A DNA stretch of 64,000 nt from Muricauda sp. SCSIO 64092 (GCF_023016285.1 NZ_CP095413.1:124001-188000), one strand, 5' to 3'; shown: positions 16,615-27,055, counted from the first letter of the stretch. Made by a program: numbers and translations. The notes: generated by a model from the letters alone, not told the origin.

Positions 16615-17766
16615 ATGATAGAGAATGACAAAATTCCAGTTAACAGCAAAGTTCTGGTTTGGGCAAGAGAGTCGATTGGTCAATCACGAAATCATGTTGT
16701 CGAAAAAACAGGAATTAATTTACGTCGATTAAATCAAATTGAAAATGGCGAAAAACATCCTGGTTTAGAGGAATTAAAACTACTTGCTAAAACCTACAAA
16801 CGGACGATTGCAACTCTACTCCTACGAGAGGCGCCCCAAGAAAAGCCACTTCCGAAAGACAGAAGGACAATTGATTCGAAAGATATAGGAAAATTTCATG
16901 AGAAAACAATTTTAGCAGTCCGTAAGGCAAGAGCTTTCACTCAATCCCTTATAGAACTTAAAACAGATGCTGGAATTGCTATTCCTAAATTCAAATATTC
17001 GGCAAGCGTAGATAGTAATGTTGATGAATTAGCACAAACAATTAGAACTGACCTAAATCTTAATGAAATAAGAGAACTTGAAAATATTAACGATATTCTT
17101 GAAGCTTACATAGATAAAGTCGAATCATTAGGAGTAGCTGTTTTTCAAATGAGTTTAACTCAGGACAACCTAAGGGGGTTTTCAATCATAGATGAGGATA
17201 TTCCAATAATTGGAATAAAACGAGGAAGCGAAAAACCTACATCCAAAATTTTTACCTTATTTCACGAATTGGGCCATATAGTGCTAAATCGCGGTGGACT
17301 TTGTGATTTATCAATTAAAACAACAAGTGAAATTGAGAAATGGTGCAATGCTTTTGCCGCCGAAATTCTTATTCCTAAATCTGATCTACTTTCAAGAGAT
17401 ATTGTACAAGACTATAAATACAAGCAGAATAAAGTTTGGTTGAAAAAAGACCTAATAGAATTATCTAATTATTTCCATGTAGGACCTCTTGCAATTTTAA
17501 GGTCACTTCTAACAAATAAACTTACAACTTCAAAATATTACAACGAAAAACATCAGGTATGGAACAAACCTTCATTTGGACGTTCAAAAAATCCTAAAGG
17601 GCGCGACATTGCGAAAGAAACTATTAGAGAAAAAGGGAAAAATTATATCTCTTTAGCATTTTCTGCTTATGACAAAAACAGAATTGACATTAAAGACTTA
17701 TCTGACTTTCTGGGTGTTAAACTTTCATATATTCCCAAAACACGAGAACTATTAAATTCTCGATAA
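16615..17766 (+). CDS. XRE-family regulator with ImmA/IrrE metallopeptidase domain
   Basis: A 383-residue two-domain protein. Residues about 10-65 are an XRE helix-turn-helix (ARESIGQSRNHVVEKTGIN then LNQIENGEKHPGLEELKLLA). The central domain is an ImmA/IrrE-type zinc peptidase with FTLFHELGHIVLNRGG (His217, Glu218, His221) and a conserved downstream NAFAAEILIP segment that supplies the third ligand region. The domain pair is typical of regulators controlling mobile elements or partner toxins. The stop codon is directly followed by the ATG of the DUF4411 gene. The gene is AT-rich compared with its neighbours, suggesting transfer. The ATG at 16615 is used; a TTG one codon earlier is possible. 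Confidence 0.9.
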   Translation: MIENDKIPVNSKVLVWARESIGQSRNHVVEKTGINLRRLNQIENGEKHPGLEELKLLAKTYKRTIATLLLREAPQEKPLPKDRRTIDSKDIGKFHEKTILAVRKARAFTQSLIELKTDAGIAIPKFKYSASVDSNVDELAQTIRTDLNLNEIRELENINDILEAYIDKVESLGVAVFQMSLTQDNLRGFSIIDEDIPIIGIKRGSEKPTSKIFTLFHELGHIVLNRGGLCDLSIKTTSEIEKWCNAFAAEILIPKSDLLSRDIVQDYKYKQNKVWLKKDLIELSNYFHVGPLAILRSLLTNKLTTSKYYNEKHQVWNKPSFGRSKNPKGRDIAKETIREKGKNYISLAFSAYDKNRIDIKDLSDFLGVKLSYIPKTRELLNSR

Positions 17767-18294
17767 ATGGAAATAAATTTTTGCGAGAATGAAACTGTTT
17801 ATGTTATTGACACCAGCGCTTTAATAATGCTTGAATATACATACAAGTATGACAATCCGGTCTTTCAAGCTATTTGGGAAGAGATTGAGGAATTAATTTC
17901 AATAGGCTGTTTCAGGACGATAGACTTCGTTGAAGATGAAATAAACAGCTATGAAGGAAAAGAAGATTTTTTGAAAAATTGGATTAAGAAGTGGAAAAAA
18001 CTTTTTGTTCACAAAACAGATACAGCTAGCATAACTGCTTCTATTCCAATTATAAATGACGAGTATAACACTGGATTTCTAGATTCAAAAAAGCAGGCTC
18101 TCGGAAAAGAGGAAGCTGACCCTTATTTAATAGGCTATTGCAAGACATATAATTACGTTCTCATTACGAATGAAAGTAAAATTAAACCTAATAAAGTTCC
18201 AGCTATAGCAAAGAAAAATGGAGTCAGATGTATTGACATCAACGATTTTCTTAAAGAAAGAGGATTGAGAATGGAACGTAAAAGAAATAAGTAA
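17767..18294 (+). CDS. DUF4411 PIN-like protein, candidate toxin of the ImmA/IrrE pair
   Basis: A 175-residue protein of the DUF4411 family, predicted to be a PIN-like RNase. The first strand carries VIDTSALIMLEY with the catalytic Asp near residue 15; the second acidic cluster is TIDFVEDEI near 57, and EEADPYLIGYCKTYNYVLITNE near 118-139 supplies the remaining acidic residues. This set fits a metal-dependent nuclease site. Its start codon follows the stop of the ImmA/IrrE-HTH gene without a gap, a layout repeatedly seen for this two-gene combination and interpreted as a toxin-antitoxin type module (inference). AT-rich like its partner. Activity is not shown by sequence alone. Confidence 0.87.
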   Translation: MEINFCENETVYVIDTSALIMLEYTYKYDNPVFQAIWEEIEELISIGCFRTIDFVEDEINSYEGKEDFLKNWIKKWKKLFVHKTDTASITASIPIINDEYNTGFLDSKKQALGKEEADPYLIGYCKTYNYVLITNESKIKPNKVPAIAKKNGVRCIDINDFLKERGLRMERKRNK

Positions 18295-18403
18295 GACGAG
18301 GCAAAACAATCCTTAGGCGTAACTTTCGAAGAACTATTGTATATATCAACAGACCTCGTTAACAACTCCCCTATTCCACCATTTAAAATCCTTTACATTT
18401 TGG

Positions 18404-18411
18404 TAAATTTG
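18404..18411 (+). promoter_or_regulatory. promoter -7 element of purL
   Basis: TAAATTTG matches TAnnTTTG exactly, 14 bp before the purL ATG, predicting a leader of fewer than 10 bases and therefore no room for a purine riboswitch. Confidence 0.45.
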
Positions 18412-18425
18412 CATTTTCCAAATAA

Positions 18426-21400
18426 ATGGCAATGATTCACTTTTTCGGGGACCCAAAAACCAAGGTTTTCGCCCTGCAGACCAATCAAGACCTAAGCTCC
18501 CAAGATCAAGAAAAGTTACTATGGTTGTTCGGCAACCAACCCAAGATAGAAGCGGCGTCACTTGACGCCTTTTTTGTTGGTCCACGCGCCACTATGTTAA
18601 CGCCTTGGAGTACCAATGCCACGGAGATTACCCAAAACATGGGGATTACCGGTGTTTTAAGAATTGAGGAGTTTTATGCGGTAGAAGAAAATGAAAGCGA
18701 TTATGACCCTATGCTTTTCCAAAAATACCATGGTTTGGACCAGGATATCTTCACCATCAATATCGCCCCCGAACCGATTTTGGAAATTGAGGATATAGCG
18801 ACATACAATCAAAAAGAAGGCCTGGCGTTGAGTGAGGAAGAGGTAGCCTATTTGGAGCAACTCTCCAAGGATTTGGGACGTAAATTGACCGATTCCGAGG
18901 TGTTCGGTTTCAGTCAGGTGAATTCGGAACACTGTCGACATAAGATCTTTAACGGCACTTTTGTAATCGATGGGGAAGAAAAGCCCACTTCGCTCTTCAA
19001 GCTCATCAAAAAAACGTCCCAGGAACATCCCAATGGCATTGTTTCGGCCTATAAGGACAATGTAGCTTTTATAAAAGGGCCCAAAGCCGTTCAATTTGCC
19101 CCAACACGTGCCGATGGACCTGATTTTTACCAAGAATCGGAATTTGATTCCGTGCTCTCCCTAAAGGCAGAGACCCATAACTTCCCTACTACGGTAGAAC
19201 CTTTTAATGGGGCGGCCACAGGTTCGGGAGGTGAAATTCGGGATCGATTGGCGGGCGGTAAAGGAAGTTTACCTTTGGCCGGTACCGCAGTGTACATGAC
19301 ATCCTATTCCAGGTTGGAAGACGACCCTGCCGACCCTCTTCAGGGCAGGGCTTGGGAAAAAGCCTTTCCGGAACGGGATTGGCTGTACCAAACCCCTATG
19401 GACATTTTGATCAAGGCCAGTAACGGCGCTTCGGACTTTGGAAACAAATTTGGGCAGCCACTGATTGCAGGGTCCGTACTGACTTTTGAGCACAAGGAAG
19501 AAGCACAACGATTAGGGTTCGACAAGGTCATTATGCTGGCCGGAGGTATCGGTTACGGGAAAGCTGAACAGGCCTTAAAAGACACTCCCCAAAAGGGGGA
19601 TAAAGTAGTGATTCTGGGAGGAGACAATTACCGAATAGGTATGGGTGGTGCCGCCGTGTCCAGTGCAGATACCGGGGAATTTGAATCGGCTATCGAGTTG
19701 AACGCCGTGCAACGGAGCAACCCCGAAATGCAGAAACGGGCGGCCAATGCCATTCGTGGTTTGGTGGAAAGTGAAGAAAATCCCATTGTTTCCATTCACG
19801 ACCATGGTGCAGGTGGACATTTGAACTGCCTATCGGAATTGGTGGAAGAAACGGGCGGCCATATTGATTTGGACAAACTTCCTGTAGGCGACCTTACCCT
19901 TTCGGCCAAGGAATTGATCGGTAATGAAAGTCAGGAGCGTATGGGCCTTGTGATGGGTGAAAAAGACATGGAAACGCTGACAAAAATAGCGGCTAGGGAA
20001 CGTTCCCCACTTTTTGAGGTAGGCGAGGTTACAGGTGACCATCGTTTTACGTTCGAAAGTAAAAGTAAGGGAGATAAACCCATGGATGTAGCGTTGTCCG
20101 CACTTTTTGGCAGTTCTCCAAAAACCATCATGGAAGACTCGAAGATCGAAACCCGGTTTAAAGATGCCCCCTACAGTTTGGAGCATTTCCATGATTATTT
20201 GGAAAGTGTGTTACAGTTAGAGGCCGTGGCCTGCAAGGACTGGTTGACCAACAAGGTAGATCGTTGTGTTGGGGGCCGTGTGGCCAAGCAACAGTGCGCT
20301 GGTCCGTTGCAATTGCCCCTCAACAATTGTGGGGTAATGGCACTCGATTTTAAGGGTAAGGAAGGAATTGCAACCAGTATAGGCCACTCCCCTATTTCGG
20401 GACTGATTGACTCCGTGGCCGGCAGCAGAAACAGTATTGCCGAGGCCCTGACCAATATTATTTGGGCACCCTTGGAAGAAGGTCTGCAATCGGTTTCACT
20501 CTCCGCCAACTGGATGTGGCCGTGCCACAACCCAGGGGAAGATGCACGATTATACGAGGCGGTGGAAGCCTGTTCCAACTTTGCCATTGCCTTGGGCATT
20601 AATATTCCTACCGGTAAGGATTCCTTAAGCATGAAGCAGAAGTACAAGGACCAGGAGGTTATTGCCCCGGGAACGGTCATCATTTCCGCTGCTGGTCATT
20701 GTTCCGATATCAAAAAAGTGGTGGAACCCGTACTGCAAAAAGATGGGGGGGACATTTACTATCTCAACCTAAGCAAGGACAGGCCCAAATTGGGAGGTTC
20801 CAGCTTCAATCAAGTCTTGAACCTAGTGGGCAGTGAGGCACCTTCGGTAAACGACCCCAACTATTTTAGGAAAGCGTTCAATGCAATGCAACAGGAAATC
20901 AAGATGGGGACCATTCAATCCGGTCACGATATAGGTTCGGGTGGATTGCTGACCACCTTACTGGAAATCTGTTTTTCAGATACGGATTTGGGTGCTGAAA
21001 TTGATATAACCGAACTTGATGAACCGGATACCATAAAGCTTCTCTTTTCAGAAAACTGCGGTATTGTTTTTCAGGGCGATGCACCGGTTAAAGAGCGTTT
21101 GGAATCCCAAGGTCTGGAAATCATCAAAATAGGTTGGCCTATTTCAGAAGGTATCCTGAAACTTAAAAACCATGGTGTTGAAATTGGTTTACCTATTGAT
21201 TCCCTCCGCGATATTTGGTTTAAGACGTCCTATCTCCTGGACAATAAACAAACGGCCAAAGGCCTGGCAAAAGCGCGCTATACGAATTACAAAAAGCAAC
21301 CTCTGGTTTACACATTTCCGCAGGGGGTGACTTCAGGTGACCTCGGCCACGCCGTTACCGAACCAAGCCGAAATGACCGTCCCAAAGCGGCCATCCTCCG

Positions 21401-22130
21401 TGAAAAAGGAAGTAATTCCGAACGTGAAATGGCCCATGCCATGTACTTGGCAGGATTTGATGTAAAAGATGTGCATATGACCGATTTGATATCCGGCCGG
21501 GAGGATTTAAAGGACATTCAATTTCTTGGTGCCGTTGGTGGATTTTCCAATTCCGATGTTTTGGGATCGGCAAAAGGTTGGGCGGGTGCCATCAAATACA
21601 ATGAAAAAGCGAAAAAGGTAATTCAGGATTTCTTCGCAAGGCAGGACACGCTTTCAGTGGGGATTTGTAACGGTTGCCAATTATTTATGGAACTGGATTT
21701 GATCAATCCGGAACATGGCGACCGGCATGGCAAAATGACCTACAACGACTCGGACAAGCACGAAAGCAATTTCACTTCGGTAAAAATCCAAAAAAACAAT
21801 TCCGTGATGCTCTCCAATTTGGAAGGTACCACCTTGGGGGTTTGGATAAGTCATGGTGAAGGAAAGTTTCGCCTTCCCCTTTCTGAAGATAAGTACGCCA
21901 TTGTGGCCAAATATGGGTATCCGGAATATCCGGCCAATCCCAATGGGAGTGATTACAATGTAGCTATGCTTTGTGATAGGACCGGTAGGCATTTGGTGAC
22001 CATGCCCCATATTGAACGAAGTATTTTCCCATGGAATTGGGCGCATTATCCCAAGGACCGAAACGATGAGGTTTCTCCCTGGATCCAGGCTTTTGTGAAC
22101 GCGCGCGAGTGGATCAAGGAAAACACTTGA
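18426..22130 (+). CDS. purL: phosphoribosylformylglycinamidine synthase, large single-chain form
   Basis: The fourth step of purine synthesis: FGAR, ATP and glutamine give FGAM. At 1234 residues this is the large fused enzyme (as in Proteobacteria), not the separate PurS/PurL/PurQ set. The synthase domain includes HNFPTTVEPFNGAATGSGGEIRD near residue 250 (split here for readability at the TGSGGEIRD loop), HDHGAGGH and the second half with HDIGSGGLLTTLLE near 838. The C-terminal glutaminase begins near residue 980 (AAILREKGSNSERE) with nucleophile Cys1081 in GICNGCQ and His/Glu in PHIERSIFPWNW. It lies next to a likely acquired module but its own codon use matches the chromosome. A GNAT gene starts 4 bp after its stop. 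Confidence 0.96.
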   Translation: MAMIHFFGDPKTKVFALQTNQDLSSQDQEKLLWLFGNQPKIEAASLDAFFVGPRATMLTPWSTNATEITQNMGITGVLRIEEFYAVEENESDYDPMLFQKYHGLDQDIFTINIAPEPILEIEDIATYNQKEGLALSEEEVAYLEQLSKDLGRKLTDSEVFGFSQVNSEHCRHKIFNGTFVIDGEEKPTSLFKLIKKTSQEHPNGIVSAYKDNVAFIKGPKAVQFAPTRADGPDFYQESEFDSVLSLKAETHNFPTTVEPFNGAATGSGGEIRDRLAGGKGSLPLAGTAVYMTSYSRLEDDPADPLQGRAWEKAFPERDWLYQTPMDILIKASNGASDFGNKFGQPLIAGSVLTFEHKEEAQRLGFDKVIMLAGGIGYGKAEQALKDTPQKGDKVVILGGDNYRIGMGGAAVSSADTGEFESAIELNAVQRSNPEMQKRAANAIRGLVESEENPIVSIHDHGAGGHLNCLSELVEETGGHIDLDKLPVGDLTLSAKELIGNESQERMGLVMGEKDMETLTKIAARERSPLFEVGEVTGDHRFTFESKSKGDKPMDVALSALFGSSPKTIMEDSKIETRFKDAPYSLEHFHDYLESVLQLEAVACKDWLTNKVDRCVGGRVAKQQCAGPLQLPLNNCGVMALDFKGKEGIATSIGHSPISGLIDSVAGSRNSIAEALTNIIWAPLEEGLQSVSLSANWMWPCHNPGEDARLYEAVEACSNFAIALGINIPTGKDSLSMKQKYKDQEVIAPGTVIISAAGHCSDIKKVVEPVLQKDGGDIYYLNLSKDRPKLGGSSFNQVLNLVGSEAPSVNDPNYFRKAFNAMQQEIKMGTIQSGHDIGSGGLLTTLLEICFSDTDLGAEIDITELDEPDTIKLLFSENCGIVFQGDAPVKERLESQGLEIIKIGWPISEGILKLKNHGVEIGLPIDSLRDIWFKTSYLLDNKQTAKGLAKARYTNYKKQPLVYTFPQGVTSGDLGHAVTEPSRNDRPKAAILREKGSNSEREMAHAMYLAGFDVKDVHMTDLISGREDLKDIQFLGAVGGFSNSDVLGSAKGWAGAIKYNEKAKKVIQDFFARQDTLSVGICNGCQLFMELDLINPEHGDRHGKMTYNDSDKHESNFTSVKIQKNNSVMLSNLEGTTLGVWISHGEGKFRLPLSEDKYAIVAKYGYPEYPANPNGSDYNVAMLCDRTGRHLVTMPHIERSIFPWNWAHYPKDRNDEVSPWIQAFVNAREWIKENT

Positions 22131-22134
22131 TCCA

Positions 22135-22587
22135 ATGAAAATCCGCGAAGCTACAGAAGAGGATATCCCAGGTATAGTTGAAATGCTCGCAAATGATGAA
22201 CTGGGTAAGAAACGTGAGGATTTTAGACTTCCTATCCCAAAGAACTATCTTTTGGCATATGAACGAATAGCCAGTGATGCCAATCAAGAGCTGCTGGTTT
22301 TGGAAAACGATTCCACAAAGGTTATTGGTACTTTGCAGCTTTCATTCCTACAATATTTAACCTATCAAGGTGGCCTAAGGGCACAAATAGAACAGGTACG
22401 AATCCACCATTCATATCGCGGAAAAGGGTTGGGCAAGCTTCTTTTTCAATACGCCATCAATCGCGCCAAGGAAAAGGGGGCACATGTGATTCAATTGACA
22501 ACCGATAAAAAAAGACCGGAAGCCCTTGAGTTTTATACCAACCTTGGTTTCCAGCCTTCACATGAAGGGATGAAACTACACCTCTAA
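22135..22587 (+). CDS. GNAT-family N-acetyltransferase
   Basis: A 150-residue acetyltransferase. The acetyl-CoA-binding motif is QVRIHHSYRGKGLGKLLFQY (about residues 85-104), with the R/Q-G-x-G-K/L core visible, and the C-terminal ALEFYTNLGFQPSHEGMK is the usual beta-strand/helix end of the fold. The N-terminus (IREATEEDIPGIVEMLAND) is the standard first strand and helix. It starts 4 bp after purL and is probably transcribed with it, but a functional connection to purine synthesis is not evident. Acceptor substrate unknown. Confidence 0.9.
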   Translation: MKIREATEEDIPGIVEMLANDELGKKREDFRLPIPKNYLLAYERIASDANQELLVLENDSTKVIGTLQLSFLQYLTYQGGLRAQIEQVRIHHSYRGKGLGKLLFQYAINRAKEKGAHVIQLTTDKKRPEALEFYTNLGFQPSHEGMKLHL

Positions 22588-22630
22588 ATTCACCTTGAAT
22601 GGGAAACGTAAAAGGAACCCCTAGCTTTTT

Positions 22631-23893
22631 TTAGGTTTTTGCCAGTGAAACCTTGTTCCCCATTTCCTTATAGGCCTTTACAACCTTTCTTTTCATTAAA
22701 AGGGACACTATTAGGGCCACAACAAACAATCCCGCAAAAACACCCAAAGTAGTATCCAGGGAACCGGTGGTCTTTTTGACCACATCGTAAATAGTAGGAC
22801 CGACAACTCCGGCCAAAGCCCAGGCGGTCAATACCATTCCATGGATGGCCCCCAATTGTTTGGTTCCAAACAAATCCCCTAAAAATGCGGGCAGGGTAGC
22901 AAAACCACCGCCATACATAGTGATGACCAAAAAGAGGATAACCAAAAAGGTCAGTTCCATGGAAATCCTCGGCAGGAAATAAAAGGCCAATATTTGAAAT
23001 GCAAAGAAAAGAATATAGGTGTTGGCACGACCAAAATAGTCCGAAAGACTGGACCAAAGTATTCTTCCCAAGCCATTAAACACCCCTATTAAACCTACAA
23101 TGGCGGCAGCTTCCATAGGGGAATAATTCAACTTCTCCTGCATCATGGGGCTGGCGGCGGCTATAACGGCAATACCACAGGAAATATTAATGAACATCAT
23201 GATCCAGATATAGTAAAACCGGGTTGTCCTTAAGGCTTCATTGGCACTTATGTTTGCCATATCCGCCTTTACCCGATTGCCTTCACCTGGCGCAAAGCCT
23301 TTAGGCATATAATCTTGTGGTGGTTTTTCCATATAGCTGGCGGACATCAGTATCATCACCATATAAATGGCCCCCAAAATGTAGAAAGCTGTTGAGACGC
23401 CGACCGCATCAAACAAAGCTTGCATAATGGGGCCAAACAATAAAGCGGCAAAACCAAAGCCCATAATGGCCATTCCTGTCGCCAGTCCCCTCTTATCAGG
23501 GAACCATTTGACCAATGTACTTACCGGGGTGATATAGCCAAGGCCCAATCCAATACCCCCAATTACCCCATAGCAGAGGTAAAATAGTGGTAATGATTCC
23601 AATTGCACGGCCAGTCCGGAACCTAAGATACCGATACCATAGAACAAACCGGCCGCAGTTCCACTTCGCTTGGGCCCCACCCTTTCTACCCAACGTCCTA
23701 AAAAGGCCGCTGAGAGTCCCAATAACAAAATGGCTATTTTAAAGGCCCATTTGATAACACTCCCCTCCACGTCAAAAATATCCTTCACGGGATTCGTCAT
23801 TACGGAATAGGCATAAACCGAACCAATGGAAATATGGATACCTACAGCGGAGGCGGCAATTAGCCAACGGTTTTTAAGCTTTCTTGTGTTCAT
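22631..23893 (-). CDS. OFA-family major facilitator transporter (formate/oxalate/lactate-type)
   Basis: A 12-helix MFS permease of about 420 residues (ATG at 23893; an upstream ATG at 23926 adds 11 polar residues). Family traits include the first helix WLIAASAVGIHISIGSVYAYSV, the GLGYITPVSTLVKWFPDKRG segment near residue 120, and FGTKQLGAIHGMV near 345, all typical of the oxalate/formate antiporter (OFA) group. Its gene follows pflA by 51 bp on the same strand as pflB-pflA, so export of formate or related monocarboxylates made by pyruvate formate-lyase is the most likely job (inference). The cytoplasmic loop with PPQDYMPKGF near 205 is a common OFA feature. Confidence 0.9.
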   Translation of the reverse strand: MNTRKLKNRWLIAASAVGIHISIGSVYAYSVMTNPVKDIFDVEGSVIKWAFKIAILLLGLSAAFLGRWVERVGPKRSGTAAGLFYGIGILGSGLAVQLESLPLFYLCYGVIGGIGLGLGYITPVSTLVKWFPDKRGLATGMAIMGFGFAALLFGPIMQALFDAVGVSTAFYILGAIYMVMILMSASYMEKPPQDYMPKGFAPGEGNRVKADMANISANEALRTTRFYYIWIMMFINISCGIAVIAAASPMMQEKLNYSPMEAAAIVGLIGVFNGLGRILWSSLSDYFGRANTYILFFAFQILAFYFLPRISMELTFLVILFLVITMYGGGFATLPAFLGDLFGTKQLGAIHGMVLTAWALAGVVGPTIYDVVKKTTGSLDTTLGVFAGLFVVALIVSLLMKRKVVKAYKEMGNKVSLAKT

Positions 23894-23944
23894 AATCTTT
23901 GTTGTATGCGTGTTGCTGTCCAACACTGTTTTAAATTCCTTGGT

Positions 23945-24763
23945 TTAATTCACGGTTACTTTCTTAAAATAGGACTCGAGAATGCCAATGGCGGCTTCCA
24001 ATTCCTCTTCTGTATTTTCACGGGCCTCTTTGATGGGATATTCCCAGCCCAAGGCCTCCCATTTATGTATTCCCAATTTATGATAGGGCTGAATTTCCAG
24101 ACGTTCAATGGTTTGGTATTCTTGAAAATGCCTCCCCATTTGATGTAACAGTTGTGGACTATCCGTCATTCCGGGGATAAGCACATACCGCAACCACATC
24201 TCCTTTCCCGAATCCTCACGGTATTTTGCCAAATTGAACGTGGTTTCCTTGTTTTGGACACCTGTGATTTCCCTGAAACCTTTTTCTGTCATGTGCTTAA
24301 TGTCCAACATGACCAGATCGGTATAGTCATCAAGCAGTTCCTTTGTAAAATTATTCAGGATCCTACCGTTGGTATCCAAATTGGTATGGATTCCCTCCTC
24401 TTTCAATCTTTTAAAGAACGGTATCAATGCCTTGGCTTGTAACAGGGGTTCACCACCAGAGACCGTTACCCCGCCCTTTTTACCAAAATAAGGCTTCATC
24501 TTAAGGACCCGCTCCACCAATTCCGTTACCCTATATTCCTGACCACCCTCCATGGCAATGGTATCGGGATTGTGACAATACACACATTTCAGTTTACATC
24601 CCTGTAAAAAGATTATGGTTCTTATCCCCGGTCCGTCGTGGGTGCCAAAAGATTCGATGGAGTGTACCCTTAAGGTAGGTGTGACCAATTCTTCCATAGT
24701 AGTTCCCATACCATAAGGCACCTGAAAAAAACCAATATTATTTTTCTCAGGTGCCGTCATCAT
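23945..24763 (-). CDS. pflA: pyruvate formate-lyase activating enzyme (radical SAM)
   Basis: A radical-SAM glycyl-radical activase. The iron-sulfur cluster motif is CKLKCVYC (Cys56, Cys60, Cys63 with the longest start); GTHDGPGIR just before it is the activase signature, and GGVTVSGGEPLLQ near 105 binds SAM. It uses SAM and reduced 4Fe-4S to place the glycyl radical on PflB Gly716. The longest frame begins 12 bp after pflB; an ATG at 24697 would give a 250-residue protein closer to the E. coli enzyme, and the extra N-terminus has no recognisable feature. It is the second gene of the pflB-pflA-transporter operon. Confidence 0.94.
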   Translation of the reverse strand: MMTAPEKNNIGFFQVPYGMGTTMEELVTPTLRVHSIESFGTHDGPGIRTIIFLQGCKLKCVYCHNPDTIAMEGGQEYRVTELVERVLKMKPYFGKKGGVTVSGGEPLLQAKALIPFFKRLKEEGIHTNLDTNGRILNNFTKELLDDYTDLVMLDIKHMTEKGFREITGVQNKETTFNLAKYREDSGKEMWLRYVLIPGMTDSPQLLHQMGRHFQEYQTIERLEIQPYHKLGIHKWEALGWEYPIKEARENTEEELEAAIGILESYFKKVTVN

Positions 24764-24775
24764 GGAAAAAGGCAG

Positions 24776-27001
24776 TTACATAGAGTCATGAAATGATCTT
24801 GTAATGACCTCTTGCTGTTGTTCCCTGGTCAGTTTCGTGAAATTCACGGCATAACCAGAGACCCTAATGGTCAATTGTGGATATTCCTCAGGATGTTCCA
24901 TGGCATCCAATAAGGTTTCCTTGTTCAACACATTAATATTTACATGCTGTGCATTTTTGGAGAAATACCCATTTAAAATGCTCACCAGGTTTTCTTTTCG
25001 ATCCCCATCATTGGCCCCCAATGACTTTGGTATGATGGAAAAGGTGTTGGATACACCATCCAGGGCATCCTGATATTTGATCTTGGCCACGGAATTCAAT
25101 GATGCAATGGCACCATTGGCATCCCGACCGTGCATAGGATTGGCACCTGGAGCGAAAGGCACGCCCATGGCCCTACCGTCCGGAGTTGCCCCCGTTTTCT
25201 TACCATAAACCACATTGGAGGTAATGGTTAAAACGGACAAGGTAGGTCGTGCATTTTTGTACACTCGAAACTGTTGCAGTTCCCTGTTAAAATCAGCTAC
25301 TGCATTGGCAGCCAAGGTATCCACCCTGTCATCATCATTTCCATATTTTGGAAAATCACCCTCAATCTTGAAATCCACTGTCAATCCCTCTTCATTTCGC
25401 ACGGGAAGTACTTTCGCATACTTGATGGCGGACAAAGAATCTGCCACAATGGATACCCCTGCAATACCATAAGCGATATCAATGCTAGGATTGGTATCTA
25501 TCAAGGCCATTTGAGCCTTTTCATAGTAATACTTGTCGTGCATGTAGTGGATGATACTCATGGTATCGCTATACACACGGGCAATTTCCTTGGATGTTTT
25601 TTTGTAGTTGGCCATCACCTGATCGTAATCCAAATACCCTTCTCCGATGGGTTCAATTCCATCCACAACCTTCTTTCCGGTAATTTCACACCGACCTTCG
25701 TTTAAGGCAAGTAAAAGTGTCTTGGCCAAATTGGTACGTGCCCCAAAAAACTGGATTGACTTTCCTAAATCCTGATGGGAAACACAACAAGCAATACCAT
25801 AATCATCCGATCCCCGTAGCGTACGCATTAAATCGTCGTTCTCAAATTGGATGGAAGAGGTATCTATGGCTACCTTGGCACAGAATTCCTTGAAATTCCC
25901 GGGTAACTCGGAGGCCCACAACACCGTAAGGTTTGGTTCCGGTGATGGTCCCAAATTGTAAAGCGTGTTCAAGAATCGATATGAGGTCTTGGTGACCTTT
26001 GTCCTACCATCGTTCAGCATACCTCCAATCACCTCAGTTACCCAAGTGGGATCCCCAGCAAATATTTCGTTATACGCATCCATGCGTAAATGACGTACTA
26101 CTCGCAACTTCATCACGAACTGATCAATGAGTTCCTGGGCTTCTTCTTCGGTTAATTTGCCGTCTTCAATATCATTTTCAATAAAGATATCCAGGAAGGA
26201 AGAAACATTCCCTAATGACATTGCAGCTCCATCCTGCTCCTTAACGGCAGCCAAATAGGCCATATACGTCCACTGAACGGCCTCTTGGGCATTACGTGCG
26301 GGACGTTTCAAATCCAGTCCGTATTTTTCACCTAGGACAATCATGTCCTTCAACGCACCAATTTGATCGGAAACCTCCTCCCGTAGACGAATAACCTCGT
26401 CCGTCATTGGCGTATCAAGGCCATCCAGATCCTTCAACTTGGATTGGATCAAAAAGGAAATACCGTAAAGGGCAACACGTCTATAGTCCCCAATAATACG
26501 TCCCCGTGCATAGTTATCTGGAAGACCGGTTAAAATACCAAGGGAACGGTATTTTTTTATTTCTGGGGTGTACGCACTAAATACCCCATCATTATGTGTC
26601 TTGACATGTTTGGAGAACAAATCGGTCAAATGTGGATTGGGTTCCAATCCTTGTTCCGAAAGTGCTTTCTGCACCACTTGAAAGCCACCAAAAGGCTTCA
26701 TGGTCCTTTTTAAAAGCTCATCGGTCTGCAAGCCTACAATTACTTCATTTTCCTTATCAATATATCCTGCATCAAAGGCACTTACACTGGATATCGTTTC
26801 CGTATCCACTGCCCGTACCCCGTTGTTTTCACGCTCTTCTTTCATCGCAAGCTTACAAGCTTCCCAAACCTTTTTGGTTTTTTCACTTGGGCCGATCAAA
26901 AAATCCGCTGTGCCATGATAGGGTTTAATATTGTTGATGATGAAGTCCCTGACATTGACTTCTTTGGTCCACACTCCTTCTTTAATTTGGTCTTTTACCA
27001 C
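24776..27001 (-). CDS. pflB: pyruvate formate-lyase (formate C-acetyltransferase)
   Basis: The glycyl-radical enzyme that converts pyruvate and CoA to acetyl-CoA and formate without oxygen. At 741 residues it has the normal length. The active-site pair is Cys405-Cys406 in GIACCVSH, and the radical glycine is Gly716 in RVSGYAVNF, 25 residues from the C-terminus, as in E. coli PflB. A complete operon (pflB, pflA, OFA transporter) for fermentative pyruvate use is unusual to find in flavobacteria usually described as aerobes, and indicates an anaerobic or microaerobic lifestyle phase. An exact TAnnTTTG element and an FNR/CRP-like palindrome precede the gene. Confidence 0.96.
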   Translation of the reverse strand: MVKDQIKEGVWTKEVNVRDFIINNIKPYHGTADFLIGPSEKTKKVWEACKLAMKEERENNGVRAVDTETISSVSAFDAGYIDKENEVIVGLQTDELLKRTMKPFGGFQVVQKALSEQGLEPNPHLTDLFSKHVKTHNDGVFSAYTPEIKKYRSLGILTGLPDNYARGRIIGDYRRVALYGISFLIQSKLKDLDGLDTPMTDEVIRLREEVSDQIGALKDMIVLGEKYGLDLKRPARNAQEAVQWTYMAYLAAVKEQDGAAMSLGNVSSFLDIFIENDIEDGKLTEEEAQELIDQFVMKLRVVRHLRMDAYNEIFAGDPTWVTEVIGGMLNDGRTKVTKTSYRFLNTLYNLGPSPEPNLTVLWASELPGNFKEFCAKVAIDTSSIQFENDDLMRTLRGSDDYGIACCVSHQDLGKSIQFFGARTNLAKTLLLALNEGRCEITGKKVVDGIEPIGEGYLDYDQVMANYKKTSKEIARVYSDTMSIIHYMHDKYYYEKAQMALIDTNPSIDIAYGIAGVSIVADSLSAIKYAKVLPVRNEEGLTVDFKIEGDFPKYGNDDDRVDTLAANAVADFNRELQQFRVYKNARPTLSVLTITSNVVYGKKTGATPDGRAMGVPFAPGANPMHGRDANGAIASLNSVAKIKYQDALDGVSNTFSIIPKSLGANDGDRKENLVSILNGYFSKNAQHVNINVLNKETLLDAMEHPEEYPQLTIRVSGYAVNFTKLTREQQQEVITRSFHDSM

Positions 27002-27047
27002 AGTCGCTATTATTTTAGGATTAACATTATTTGGTGAATTTCTGGAG

Positions 27048-27055
27048 CAAAATTA
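27048..27055 (-). promoter_or_regulatory. promoter -7 element of the pfl operon
   Basis: Read on the minus strand, TAATTTTG matches TAnnTTTG exactly, 46 bp before the pflB ATG. The expected start is near 27043. Confidence 0.5.
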
